Positions 33,959 to 43,269 of a DNA stretch of 64,000 bases are shown piece by piece. The stretch's first letter is position 1. Each line of letters starts with the position of its first letter. The position numbers were made by a program, and so were the translations under genes. Source of the stretch: Gordonia sp. KTR9 (lineage in GTDB: Bacteria; Actinomycetota; Actinomycetes; Mycobacteriales; Mycobacteriaceae); NCBI RefSeq assembly GCF_000143885.2, contig NC_018581.1, positions 2,914,001 to 2,978,000 of the forward strand, in the 5' to 3' direction. The notes under the pieces were generated by a model that worked only from the letters and a program-made list of their open reading frames with translations, did no database searches and was not told where the DNA came from.

Positions 33959-35158
33959 GTGACCCTCGAGATCCGGAACCTGTCGACGCCAGAGGAAGTG
34001 CGGTCGGCGCTCGGCGCCTTCTTCCGCTCCATGGTGGGACTACCGCCGTTGACTCTCGACGCCGCCACGATCACCGACCCCGGGCGGTACATCGGCGCGC
34101 TCGACGAGGGCCGGGTGATCGGCGGAACCGACTCCTACAGCGGGTATCTCGTGGTCCCCGGCGGCACCCGGGTACCCCACGCCGCCGTGACGCACGTCGG
34201 CGTGCTGCCGACGCACCGGCGCCGCGGCGTGCTCAGACGGCTGCTCGCAGCGCAGTTCGACGACCTCGCACGCCGTGGAGAGGTCGTAGCGACGCTGCGC
34301 GCGTCGGAGGCGGTCATCTACGAGCGCTTCGGCTACGGAGTGGCGAGCAGCGCCCGCTCGGTGCGGGTGGATGCCCGGCGTGCCCGTCTCCGACCCACAC
34401 ATCCGGAGGGAGGCCGGATCGTCCTCGTCGACGACGCGGTGACCACCAGCCGGCTGCGAGATATCGCCGGGCTCGTCGAGTCGCCGGGCTCGATCGGTCT
34501 CCCCGAGCCGTGGTGGGAACTCCAGCGTCTGCGTCGTGCGGGTGATCCGGCCTCCGTCCACGTAGCGGTGCATCGCACCGGAGACGTGGACGACGGCTTC
34601 GTCATCTACCGCCCCGAGGGCTCCGACCACTGGTTCGAGAGCAGCGAACGGACGATCACGGTCACCGACTTCGTCGCCGCGAACGACTCGGCACGGGCCG
34701 GCCTGTGGCGGCACCTGCTCTCGCTCGACCTCGTGGACGTCATCGACATCGCGGCTGTCCCACTTGACGATCCGATCGTGGTCGCGGTCGACGACCGCCG
34801 GTCCCTCACGCTCGGGCCGGAACGCGACGAGACCTGGCTTCGACTCATCGACGTCGAGGCGGCGCTCGGTGCACGGGCATACGCCGAGGAGGACCCGGTG
34901 AGCGTCGCCGTCGTCGATCCGCAACTGCCGTCCAACTCCGGCATCTACGAGATCGGCTCGAAATCTGTGCGGCGCACCGACGCCCGGCCGGATGTCACGG
35001 TCGACGTGTCCGCGCTCGGCGCCACCTACCTCGGCGGCACCCGCTGGCGTCAACTCGCCGCGGTCGGCCGGGTCACCGTGCACCGAGACGACGCGATCCG
35101 TCGTCTCGACGTGCTGTTCGGCACCGACCGGCTGCCCTTCTCCGGAACCTCGTTCTGA
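33959..35158 (+). CDS. Eis-family GNAT acetyltransferase
   Basis: 399 residues, the Eis length. The N-terminal GNAT domain has THVGVLPTHRRRGVLRRLLA (acetyl-CoA site) and EAVIYERFGYG, whose Tyr corresponds to the proton donor of mycobacterial Eis. A second GNAT-like domain and a C-terminal SCP2-like domain follow. The chain ends in Phe (SGTSF); in Eis the terminal Phe carboxylate is the catalytic base. Eis enzymes acetylate amines of varied substrates, including aminoglycosides. Here it heads a run of monooxygenase genes, suggesting that it acetylates an imported amine before oxidation. GTG start at 33959. Confidence 0.87.
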   Translation: MTLEIRNLSTPEEVRSALGAFFRSMVGLPPLTLDAATITDPGRYIGALDEGRVIGGTDSYSGYLVVPGGTRVPHAAVTHVGVLPTHRRRGVLRRLLAAQFDDLARRGEVVATLRASEAVIYERFGYGVASSARSVRVDARRARLRPTHPEGGRIVLVDDAVTTSRLRDIAGLVESPGSIGLPEPWWELQRLRRAGDPASVHVAVHRTGDVDDGFVIYRPEGSDHWFESSERTITVTDFVAANDSARAGLWRHLLSLDLVDVIDIAAVPLDDPIVVAVDDRRSLTLGPERDETWLRLIDVEAALGARAYAEEDPVSVAVVDPQLPSNSGIYEIGSKSVRRTDARPDVTVDVSALGATYLGGTRWRQLAAVGRVTVHRDDAIRRLDVLFGTDRLPFSGTSF

Positions 35159-35219
35159 GGCCGATGCCGATACCGGAACCCGTTCCCCGACAGACTCCCG
35201 ACAAGAAAGCAGTGAGCAC

Positions 35220-36470
35220 ATGACCGACACCGTGGCGCCGACCGCGCCGGTGTACCTGCAGCCCGCAACGGCAACCGACACCGAACTGGACGAACGCTTC
35301 ACCCCGATCTTCGAACGCATCGCCGCGGGCAACATCGACCGCGAGCGCCACCGCGAATTCGCCCACGACCAGGTGTCGTGGCTCAAGGCCGCGGGCCTGG
35401 GCCGGATCCGTATCCCCGTCGAGCAGGGCGGACTGGGCGCATCGCTCGAGCAGACCTTCGCGCTCCTCGCCTCACTGGCCGAGGCCGACGCCAACGTGGC
35501 CCACGTCTGGCGCAACCACCTCGCGTTCGTCGAGGACCGGCTCAACGCACCGCAATCGGCCGCCAACGACCGGTGGATCGACAGATTCCTGGCCGGCGAG
35601 TTCGTGGGCGGCGGTTGGACGGAGGCCAACAACGGCACCCTCGCCGCGATGGCCACGACCATCCGGCCCGACGGCGATCAGTACCGCGTGACCGGGGCGA
35701 AGTTCTACGCGACCGGCAGCCTGTTCGCCGACTGGCTCGACGTCATCGGCCGGACCGACGACGGAGCACTGCTCACCGCCCTCGTCCGCCGCGACCACCC
35801 CGGCGTCGAACTCGTCGACGACTGGACCGGTTTCGGGCAACAGACCACCGCGAGCGGCAGCGCGAACTACATCGACGTGCCGGCCGAGGACGGGAACGTC
35901 TTCCCGGTCGCCGAGCGGTTCGTGTACCAGGGGCACTTCTACCAGGTCGCGATACTCGCGGTCCTGACCGGGATCATCCGTGCGGCCTTGCGCGACGGCG
36001 TGATCGCCCTGCGCTCGCGCGGGCGCAACTACCCCCATGGTCTCGACCCGGTGCCTGCCTCGGATCCCCAGCTGCTGCAGGTCATCGGCAGCGTGTCGGC
36101 GCATGCATTCGCCGCGGAGGCGGCTCTGCGGCAGACCGCACGCGAGTTGGATCGCCTCGCCATCGCTCACGCTGCCGGCGACGCCGACGAGCGCGCACTG
36201 CGAGTCCGGACTTCCCAGGTGGCCACCGACCAGGCTCAGCTGGTGATCATCGACGCCGCGCTGGACGCCACGACCACCGTGTTCGACGCACTCGGGGCAT
36301 CCGGCGTCTCGACCACCACGTTGCTCGACCGACATTGGCGCAATGCGCGGACCCTCGCATCGCACAATCCGCGTGTATACAAGGCACGCATCCTCGGGGA
36401 CTGGGTGGTGAACGGCGCCGATCCGGTGCCCGACCTCTTCGCCGCCGGTCGCGGTGGACAGGGCAACTGA
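35220..36470 (+). CDS. Acyl-CoA-dehydrogenase-fold flavin monooxygenase (DszC/SfnC-like)
   Basis: 416 residues. It has the acyl-CoA dehydrogenase fold (helical N-domain, central barrel with GGGWTEANNG and KFYATGSLFADWLDV, C-terminal helical bundle with QLLQVIGSVSAHAFAAEAAL) but lacks the usual catalytic Glu context and resembles the two-component monooxygenases DszC, SfnC and related enzymes that use reduced FMN and oxygen on sulfur or nitrogen compounds. ATG 35220 is the start. It is followed 2 bp later by an LLM-like gene and then an LLM monooxygenase, so the set is an operon. A flavin reductase is not encoded nearby. Confidence 0.82.
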   Translation: MTDTVAPTAPVYLQPATATDTELDERFTPIFERIAAGNIDRERHREFAHDQVSWLKAAGLGRIRIPVEQGGLGASLEQTFALLASLAEADANVAHVWRNHLAFVEDRLNAPQSAANDRWIDRFLAGEFVGGGWTEANNGTLAAMATTIRPDGDQYRVTGAKFYATGSLFADWLDVIGRTDDGALLTALVRRDHPGVELVDDWTGFGQQTTASGSANYIDVPAEDGNVFPVAERFVYQGHFYQVAILAVLTGIIRAALRDGVIALRSRGRNYPHGLDPVPASDPQLLQVIGSVSAHAFAAEAALRQTARELDRLAIAHAAGDADERALRVRTSQVATDQAQLVIIDAALDATTTVFDALGASGVSTTTLLDRHWRNARTLASHNPRVYKARILGDWVVNGADPVPDLFAAGRGGQGN

Positions 36471-36472
36471 CG

Positions 36473-37372
36473 ATGGCCGAGCCCTACCTCGCACTCGGGC
36501 TGACCGGCACGGCGGTTCTGCGGCTGCTCGACGATCCGCAGCTGAGGGCCGAGTGGGACGACCTTCCGCTGGCGTTCTCCATCCTCGGGATCGACCGGCT
36601 CGACGGCCGTTCCGGTCCCACTGAGGTCATCGTCGACGGGAGTGCTGCCGCGGCAGTCCTTCTGGCGCGCACCGTGGCTGCGCGAGTCCTCGTTCCCGCA
36701 CCGCCTCGTCGTGATCACCCGTACAACCTCGCCCGTCGCGTTGCATCCCTCGGTCACCTGTCGACCGGACGGAGCGGGGTGGTCTTCGGACCCGAAGATC
36801 ACGCGGGCGCGTCCGGGGACCCGTGGTCGGTGTCCACCGGCGGGGTAGCTGCAGACACGTCCCCGGCGGGTCGCGCGGTCGCCGCGGCCCGAGCGGTGCG
36901 GGCCTTGGAACGTAGCTGGCAACTGGACTCGGTGGTGGGCGACCGCGAGTCGGGGATCTTCGTACGCTCGGACGAGATCGAACACGTCGACGTCGAGGGC
37001 GTCTTCCGGATCGCCGGCCCACTGACGGTCCCAGAGCCGCCGCACGGCCCGTCCGTCATCGGGTGGTACGCCGCCGGAGAGCACGACCCCGAGGCGGACG
37101 ACGCGGTCGACCTCGTGATCGGCGGAAACGGCCCGGTCCGCGTCGTGGAACCAGGTGAGCCACTCCCCGGCGACGCGACGGGCGTCGTCCTCGCGTCCCG
37201 CGCCGACACAGACCTCACCGAGTTGCTGTCCACCGCGCGCCGGTGGTTGGCCGACGGTGCTCGTGCCACCGAACGGTCGCAGCCCCTGCGCGCGGCCCTC
37301 TCCCTGCCGGCACCCCCGCGCGACCGCGGTCGGCCGGCTTTCGCTGTACCCCAGCCCCATCCGTGGCTGTAG
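36473..37372 (+). CDS. Degenerate luciferase-like (LLM) protein
   Basis: 299 residues. Parts align with bacterial-luciferase-like monooxygenases: PLAFSILGIDRLDG, the strand VLVPAPPRRDHPYNLARRVA followed by SLGHLSTGRSGVVFGPED (the ..LD.LS.GR.GW.. region) and a C-terminal barrel strand. Flavin-site residues and the normal C-terminal insertion look eroded, so it may be an inactive subunit or partner of the true LLM enzyme encoded next. ATG 36473 lies 2 bp after the DszC-like stop. The end is proline-rich (FAVPQPHPWL). Confidence 0.65.
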   Translation: MAEPYLALGLTGTAVLRLLDDPQLRAEWDDLPLAFSILGIDRLDGRSGPTEVIVDGSAAAAVLLARTVAARVLVPAPPRRDHPYNLARRVASLGHLSTGRSGVVFGPEDHAGASGDPWSVSTGGVAADTSPAGRAVAAARAVRALERSWQLDSVVGDRESGIFVRSDEIEHVDVEGVFRIAGPLTVPEPPHGPSVIGWYAAGEHDPEADDAVDLVIGGNGPVRVVEPGEPLPGDATGVVLASRADTDLTELLSTARRWLADGARATERSQPLRAALSLPAPPRDRGRPAFAVPQPHPWL

Positions 37373-37430
37373 TCGCCACCGACGAGCCCGGTCCGACGCC
37401 GGCACCCCGACACAATCCTCAGGAGTACCC

Positions 37431-38726
37431 ATGACCGAGCGCCGCGACGGACACGTCATCCTCGGGATCAACGTGCTGGTCCTCGGCTACCTACCCGCCG
37501 CGTGGCAGTCGCCGGAACTCGACGCCTTGTCCTTCGTCGACCCCGCGTACTGGCGGCGGATCCGGGCGGCCGCCGAGCGCGGCACCCTCGACGCCTTGTT
37601 CCTCGCCGACGTCCCGGCCCTCGGCGATCCCGCCCACGACGCCAACCCCGCGCACCTCGAGCCGACGGTGAACTGGGGTTATGTCGCCGGGGTCACCGAG
37701 AACGTGGGACTGGTGTCGACGGCCTCGACGACGTTCAACGACCCCGTCGAACTCGCCGAACGGCTGTTGTCCCTCGACCACGCGTCGGGTGGCCGCGCCG
37801 CATGGAACATCGTCACCAGCCGTGGCACGGCGCCGGCCCGCAACTTCGGCCTGCCCGACGTCCCGCTCCGCGACGACCGGTACGAACGTGCCGCCGAGTT
37901 CGTCGACGTCGTTCGCGCGCTGTGGGATTCGGCTGTGACCGGACAGGAGGTGCACCATCGGGGCGACTTCTTCTCGGTGGATGCGCAGCTTCGCGTGCCG
38001 CCCTCCCGGCAGGGCTATCCGGTACTCTTCCAGGCCGGCGGCTCGGCCAAGGGCCGCGCACTGGCGGGACGGGTGGCCGAAGGAGTGTTCGCCGCCGAAC
38101 TGACACGGGACAAGGCAATCGAACACTACCGGCTGGTCAAGGGGCTGGCCCGTGCCGCGGGTCGCTCCCCCGACGACGTCAAGATCCTCCCGGGATTGCT
38201 GCTGTCCCTGGGGAGCACGGAAGAGGAGGCTCGTCGGCGAAGCGACGAGCTGCACGACCGCGGCCCCGCGTCGTACTCGCTCGGATGGCTGTCGCAGGCC
38301 ATCGGCTATGACGCCGCCAAGCTCGAACTCGACGAACCGTTCCCCGAAGACGTGCTGGCCGCCCCGGTGGACCTCCAGACCTTTACCGGCAGTGTGGGTT
38401 TCCGGGAATCGATCGTGGCCCAGATCAGGCGGACGAACCCGACGGTGCGGGAATATCTCACACAGACGCGCTACACCGGTTCCGGACATGCCGGTTTCGT
38501 CGGGACGCCGGACCAGCTGGCCGATCACATCGAGGACTGGTTCCATTCCGGCGCGATCGACGGCTTCAATCTGCAGCCGGATGTCCTCGTCGACGGCCTG
38601 GACGTGATCGTGCACGAGCTCGTGCCGATTCTGCGCCGCCGCGGATTGTTCCGGCACGAGTACGAGACCCACACCCTGCGTGAGCATCTGCGGGCGGCGT
38701 CACCGACTCCTGTCTGGGCGCTCTGA
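37431..38726 (+). CDS. LLM class flavin-dependent monooxygenase (NtaA/SnaA/DszA-type)
   Basis: 431 residues. The TIM-barrel LLM signature is clear: LDALFLADVPAL, STTFNDPVELAERLLSLDHA, SGGRAAWNIVTS, YPVLFQAGGSAKGRALAGRV, and GFVGTPDQLADHIEDWF. This is the NtaA/DszA subfamily, which uses reduced FMN from a separate reductase to cleave C-S or C-N bonds or oxidise thioethers, as in nitrilotriacetate, dibenzothiophene sulfone or N-acetyl-S-alkylcysteine metabolism. AGGAG lies 5 nt before ATG 37431. It sits in the operon with the Eis-like, DszC-like and degenerate LLM genes. Confidence 0.9.
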   Translation: MTERRDGHVILGINVLVLGYLPAAWQSPELDALSFVDPAYWRRIRAAAERGTLDALFLADVPALGDPAHDANPAHLEPTVNWGYVAGVTENVGLVSTASTTFNDPVELAERLLSLDHASGGRAAWNIVTSRGTAPARNFGLPDVPLRDDRYERAAEFVDVVRALWDSAVTGQEVHHRGDFFSVDAQLRVPPSRQGYPVLFQAGGSAKGRALAGRVAEGVFAAELTRDKAIEHYRLVKGLARAAGRSPDDVKILPGLLLSLGSTEEEARRRSDELHDRGPASYSLGWLSQAIGYDAAKLELDEPFPEDVLAAPVDLQTFTGSVGFRESIVAQIRRTNPTVREYLTQTRYTGSGHAGFVGTPDQLADHIEDWFHSGAIDGFNLQPDVLVDGLDVIVHELVPILRRRGLFRHEYETHTLREHLRAASPTPVWAL

Positions 38727-38892
38727 CTTCTCGCCGAACCCGAGGAGAAAGAACCGCAGCGAGCGCAACGAGTTTCTCGGCGACCGAATCCGCGCATACT
38801 CGGTCCCGACCGTTATCACCTCGCGACAATCATCGAAACAGCTGCGCGCCAGCGTTTTCCGACGGCATCGCGATTCGAGAAAGCAGGGAGTC

Positions 38893-40521
38893 ATGACCGC
38901 ATCCGCGGAGACCCCACCGACCACCGATGCCGGCACGTCCCGGCCTTCTCCGACGGGCCCGGATTCGCCGGCACCATCGCCGACGACGCTGTCCCTCGGT
39001 GGACGCAACCTGACGTCCGCGGAAACCACAGGACTGGAGAAGGACGCGCTGGGCACCTGGGGCGTGTTCGCCCAGGGGCTCGCCGCGGCGGCACCGAGCG
39101 TCGCGATTGCCGTCGTACCGTTCGCGCTGTACACGGCGGCCGGTAAAGGGGCGGCCTGGGCGGCGATCGTCGGGCTGGTGATCGCTCTGCTGATCGCCGG
39201 CACGATCGGTTTCCAGGCCCGCCGCACGGTGTCGAGCGGTTCCCTGGGCACCTACACCGGTAACGGTCTCGGCCCGGGATTCGCGTTCGTCGCGGGCACC
39301 AGCCTGCTGCTGGGGTACATCGGTTTCGCCACCACCGGCACCCTCGGCGGCGTCCTGTACGTCGACGCGTTCCTGTTCGAGATCGGATTGGGCAGCGAGG
39401 CAACGTGGTTCAAGCTGCTTCTCGTCGTCATCGTCGTCGGAGTCGGCATCTACCTGCCACTTCGCGGAGCGACCCTCGCGGCGAGGTACGAACTCGCCTT
39501 CGAGGTGCTGGCACTGGTGTCCATCGCCGTCATCATCATCGCGTCGTATGTCGCCTACGGGTTCCGGTTCGACGCCGAGCAATTGAGCCTCTCCAATCTG
39601 GGTGACAGTTCGACATTCGTCGCGGCAGTCACCGCCGTGGGTGCCTATGCGGGATTCGAGAGCGTGGCATCGCTCGGCGCCGAGGCACGCGATGCGCACC
39701 GCACGATCGCCCGGGCACTGTTGCGCGTCGTGCTCATCATCGGGGTGCTCTACCTGCTGGCCACCTACCCCCAGGTGCTGCACTTCGACGGTTTCGACGG
39801 GGACAAGGCCGTCCTGCCCCAGCTCGCCGACGACACCGGGGTGGCGTGGATCAACCCGGTCGTGAGTGCGGCGGTGGCCATCGCGTTCATCGTCTTCGTC
39901 ACGGCTGTCACCACCTCGGCCGCCCGGTCACTGTTCACCCTCGCCCACGAGGGAGCCCTCCCGAAGGTGCTCGCGCAGGCGCACCCGCGCTATCGCACGC
40001 CGTGGGTCGGCATTCTCCTCGTCGGCGCGGTGGCGCTGGTGTTCGCCGTCGTCGCGACGTTCAGCTCGGCCGGGCGGCTGGTCTTCGATGTCTACGGCGC
40101 CTACGTGGCCAACTGGGGCTTTCTGATCAGCTACCTTCTCGTGGTCATCGCGACGCCGATCTGGCTGTATCGGATCAAGGCCCTCACACCGGTGCGTGCC
40201 ATCGTCTCCGGTCTCGCCGCGCTCGGTCTCGGCTACGTCATCCTCAACAACGTCTACCCGCAGCCCGAGTGGCCGTTCAATGTCCTGCCGCTGGTGTATG
40301 CGGCCATCCTGGCCGTCGCGGTCGGCTGGTACCTGTACCTGCGCCGCGCACGCCCCGATGTGGCGCGCCGCATCGGTAGCATCCAGACGCTGTCGGTCGA
40401 GGAGCACGCCCGGCTCGCCGACCTCGGCATCGTCGAGGTCCTTCGCGCCGACAGCGACTCCACCACAGACGATCACCGGCGCCCCGACACAGACCACTTC
40501 GACGCGGCAGCGCGTCACTGA
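38893..40521 (+). CDS. APC family amino acid permease
   Basis: 542 residues with about 12 transmembrane helices. It starts with a cytoplasmic Pro/Thr-rich tail of some 35 residues, then LGTWGVFAQGLAAAAPSVAI. GAYAGFESVASLGAEARDAH is the conserved TM6 region of APC carriers (FESVA..GEE type). The C-terminal tail is long and acidic. It probably imports an amino acid or amine. Following the LLM gene after 166 bp on the same strand, it may belong to the same metabolic set as a second uptake route or an exporter of a product. Confidence 0.87.
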   Translation: MTASAETPPTTDAGTSRPSPTGPDSPAPSPTTLSLGGRNLTSAETTGLEKDALGTWGVFAQGLAAAAPSVAIAVVPFALYTAAGKGAAWAAIVGLVIALLIAGTIGFQARRTVSSGSLGTYTGNGLGPGFAFVAGTSLLLGYIGFATTGTLGGVLYVDAFLFEIGLGSEATWFKLLLVVIVVGVGIYLPLRGATLAARYELAFEVLALVSIAVIIIASYVAYGFRFDAEQLSLSNLGDSSTFVAAVTAVGAYAGFESVASLGAEARDAHRTIARALLRVVLIIGVLYLLATYPQVLHFDGFDGDKAVLPQLADDTGVAWINPVVSAAVAIAFIVFVTAVTTSAARSLFTLAHEGALPKVLAQAHPRYRTPWVGILLVGAVALVFAVVATFSSAGRLVFDVYGAYVANWGFLISYLLVVIATPIWLYRIKALTPVRAIVSGLAALGLGYVILNNVYPQPEWPFNVLPLVYAAILAVAVGWYLYLRRARPDVARRIGSIQTLSVEEHARLADLGIVEVLRADSDSTTDDHRRPDTDHFDAAARH

Positions 40522-40528
40522 TGTCGAG

Positions 40529-40573
40529 CCCGGCCGACCCGGGGACCCGGGCGCCGTCCCGAGGTCGGCCGGG
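40529..40573. terminator. Strong hairpin between APC permease and LtrA genes
   Basis: CCCGGCCGACC (40529-40539) pairs with GGTCGGCCGGG (40563-40573), with a further GC stem inside (CGGGGAC with GTCCCG, one bulge). It fills the gap between convergent stops and probably terminates both. Confidence 0.65.
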
Positions 40574-40575
40574 GG

Positions 40576-41898
40576 TCAGGTCTCGGTCGTCTCGACGGGG
40601 CTCCGCCGCCGCCGGACGACCCCGGTCGCCACGGTGATGACGGCACCGACGGCGAGGACAACCGCCGACGCATACGGAAGAGCGTTGTCGACGGCGCCCA
40701 CCACGAGCACCACCGGGATGACCAACGCGGGCCAGGGGACCACGGTCTTCCAGTTGCCCGAGCTCCACCCGAGGATCGAGCAGACCCCCACAGTGAAAAG
40801 AGCGATACCGCCGCACAGGATCCATCGCCCGGCAGACTCCAACTCACCGATCGGGTGGAGCACATACTGTTCGATACCCACCCCCACGAGAGCGGCACCC
40901 AGGGTGAGCGGCAGATGACCGTAGATGTACCCGTCGGCCCGTCCGCTGCCCACCGCACTGTCGTCGTCTTGGATCTCGACCTTGGCCTCGGCCCCGCCGA
41001 TGTCGAAGTACATCCACCAGACGGAGGCGGCGATCGTGAACCCCAGGGCTGCCACGGCGGTCGACGACCATGCCCAGTGGCTGTCCTTCATGCCGAGCAC
41101 GATGGCCGAGATCGACTCGCCGAGAACGAGGATGACGAACAGCCCGAAGCGTTCCGGAAGGTGTTCGAGGTGTAGCGGTACGTCCGGGCCCCAGCGCGTC
41201 GCGGCGAAGGGCGCCACCGCCTCTACGAGAATGCCCACCGCCCACAGGATGTAGGTGACCGGTGACGGCATGAACAGCGAGACCGTCCAGATCAGCCCAC
41301 TCACGATGGTGGCCGCGAGATAGATGTCGACCGTGACGCGCACCTCGATGATGTGTCGCCAAGCCCGGAAATACAACGCTGCCAGGATGACCCGGGTCGT
41401 GATGTAACCCACCCCGAATGCCACGGTACCGTCGCCGCCGACCGCGGTCGCGGCACCCGCGGCCATCACCGCGACCGCGAATGTCGCGGCCAGTTTCAGG
41501 ACCCGGTAGAACACATCGTTGGTGTCGAAGCGGTTGGCGTACAGCGTCGTGGTCACCCACGACCACCACGTGACCACGAACAACCCGGCGAACACACCCA
41601 CGCCCCGCCAGCCCATGCTGTCGGTGAGCGAGATCGCCAACTGGTGGATGACGAGGACATAGGCGAGATCGAAGAACAACTCGAGCCTGGTGGCCGCCCG
41701 GTCCTCCTCCACGCGCAACCGTGGGGGTTCGACGAGCGGGGCCCGCTGGCCCGCACCGCTGCTGTCCTCGCTGTCCCGTACATCAGTCGCGTCGTCGACG
41801 CCGGCAGCGTCGTCGTGCCCACCGTCCGGCGGCGACTGCGTACTCTCACCCATCATCGGCGTCCCATCCTCGGCGTGGCGGGCTCGTCCGCTACCCAT
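40576..41898 (-). CDS. Low temperature requirement protein A (LtrA) family membrane protein
   Basis: 440 residues (426 if started at the ATG at 41856). A charged, disordered N-terminus of about 60 residues is followed by ATRLELFFDLAYVLVIHQLA, the LtrA signature, and about ten hydrophobic segments. RWGPDVPLHLEHLPERFGLF followed by VILVLGESISAIVLGM is also characteristic. LtrA was named for low-temperature growth in Listeria; molecular function is unknown. No partner gene is evident. It is convergent with the APC permease gene. Confidence 0.87.
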   Translation of the reverse strand: MGSGRARHAEDGTPMMGESTQSPPDGGHDDAAGVDDATDVRDSEDSSGAGQRAPLVEPPRLRVEEDRAATRLELFFDLAYVLVIHQLAISLTDSMGWRGVGVFAGLFVVTWWSWVTTTLYANRFDTNDVFYRVLKLAATFAVAVMAAGAATAVGGDGTVAFGVGYITTRVILAALYFRAWRHIIEVRVTVDIYLAATIVSGLIWTVSLFMPSPVTYILWAVGILVEAVAPFAATRWGPDVPLHLEHLPERFGLFVILVLGESISAIVLGMKDSHWAWSSTAVAALGFTIAASVWWMYFDIGGAEAKVEIQDDDSAVGSGRADGYIYGHLPLTLGAALVGVGIEQYVLHPIGELESAGRWILCGGIALFTVGVCSILGWSSGNWKTVVPWPALVIPVVLVVGAVDNALPYASAVVLAVGAVITVATGVVRRRRSPVETTET

Positions 41899-42037
41899 CC
41901 TGCCCTACGGGCGTCGACGCATTCGAGCGACGCCTCGTCGGTGCACTCCGGTACCCCACCGTCGCAACACCCAAACGACAGGGGCAACCCTCGAACAGTG
42001 GCCGCCCCCAGCCCCGGTGGGGTCCGGACATCGCGAC

Positions 42038-43213
42038 CTAGGAGGCGAGTCGTTCGTAGATCGTGGCGTTCGCCAGTCCGCCCGCCTCACACATCGTCTG
42101 GAGGAGGTAGCGACCTCCACGATGCTCGAGGGCATTGAGCCCGGTGGTCGCGAGGCGCGCGCCACTGGCGCCCAGCGGATGACCGACCGCGATCGCGCCG
42201 CCGTTGACATTGACCTTGTCCAAGTCCACGCCGAACTCCCTCGACCATGCGAGCACCACCGGCGCGAACGCCTCGTTGACCTCGAACAGGTCGATGTCCT
42301 CGATGCGCAGCCCGCTGCGCGACAATGCCTTTCGGGTTGCCGGGATGATGCCGGTCAACATCAGCAGCGGATCGTCACCCGCGACCGCGATGGTGTGTAC
42401 CCGGGCTCGGGCACGCACGCCGAGCTCGGCGGCCTTCTCCTCGCTCATGAGTAGTACCGCGGACGACCCGTCGCTGATCTGACTCGCGCTCGCCGCGGTG
42501 ATCTTCCAGTCGATCTCCGGGAATCGGCGTGCGATCGCCTCGTCGTAATAGGCGGGCCGCAGTCGGGCCAGATCGTCGAGACTGCCCCCGAGCCGGATCC
42601 CCTCGTCCGACGTCAGTCCGGCAAGAGCCGCGAGTTCGTTGTCGAAGAGTCCGTTCTTGGTGGCCGTGGCGGCCAGATCATGGGACCGCAGGGAGAATTC
42701 GTCGATCTCGCGCCGCGAGATGTCCCAGCGGGCGGCGATCAGTTCGGCCGAGATCCCCTGACCCACGAGCCCCTCCGGGTATCGCTCGTCGAATGCCCGC
42801 CCGTTCAGATCGCCGGTACCGGCCGCGGCCGAACCCATCGGAACCCGGGACATCGACTCGACTCCCGCGGCGACCGCGACGTCGTAGGTACCCGCGATGA
42901 TGCCCTGTGCAGCGAATGCGATGGCCTGCTGGCCGCTGCCGCATTGGCGATCGACGGACACGCCCGGCACCGACTCGGGATAGCCCGCGGCCAGGAGGCC
43001 GCGGCGCGCGAGGTTGAAACTCTGCTCGCCCACCTGGCTGACCACTCCGGTGATCACGTCGTCGACGAGTTCGGGGTCGACGCCCGAGCGATCCACGACC
43101 GCGCGCAGGCTGTGCGCCAGCAGGTCGACGGGATGGACGTCATGGAGGGCGCCGGTGGGCTTGCCCTTGCCGATGGGCGTGCGAACAGCGTCGACGATGA
43201 CCGCAGATCTCAT
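42038..43213 (-). CDS. Acetyl-CoA C-acyltransferase (thiolase)
   Basis: 391 residues, standard length. The nucleophile is Cys91 in VDRQCGSGQQA; the second active-site elements are NEAF (near 310), GGAIAVGHPLGASGAR (His near 347) and MCEAGG (Cys near 377). It condenses or cleaves 3-ketoacyl-CoA in beta-oxidation or related pathways. It is a single gene, divergent from an HxlR regulator, with a good promoter overlapped by inverted repeats, so it is probably induced by a fatty-acid-like or aromatic substrate. It is not next to a hydratase/dehydrogenase gene, hence the pathway is open. Confidence 0.95.
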   Translation of the reverse strand: MRSAVIVDAVRTPIGKGKPTGALHDVHPVDLLAHSLRAVVDRSGVDPELVDDVITGVVSQVGEQSFNLARRGLLAAGYPESVPGVSVDRQCGSGQQAIAFAAQGIIAGTYDVAVAAGVESMSRVPMGSAAAGTGDLNGRAFDERYPEGLVGQGISAELIAARWDISRREIDEFSLRSHDLAATATKNGLFDNELAALAGLTSDEGIRLGGSLDDLARLRPAYYDEAIARRFPEIDWKITAASASQISDGSSAVLLMSEEKAAELGVRARARVHTIAVAGDDPLLMLTGIIPATRKALSRSGLRIEDIDLFEVNEAFAPVVLAWSREFGVDLDKVNVNGGAIAVGHPLGASGARLATTGLNALEHRGGRYLLQTMCEAGGLANATIYERLAS

Positions 43214-43269
43214 GACTGATCCTCCATCAGTTCGCGGGTCGGAAACTCCAGCCGACCCGGATATCCAGC

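Noticed and set aside
35378..36472. Extension of the degenerate LLM gene through the DszC-like gene
   Set aside because: Frame shadow made of Arg/Pro-rich sequence; homology begins at ATG 36473.
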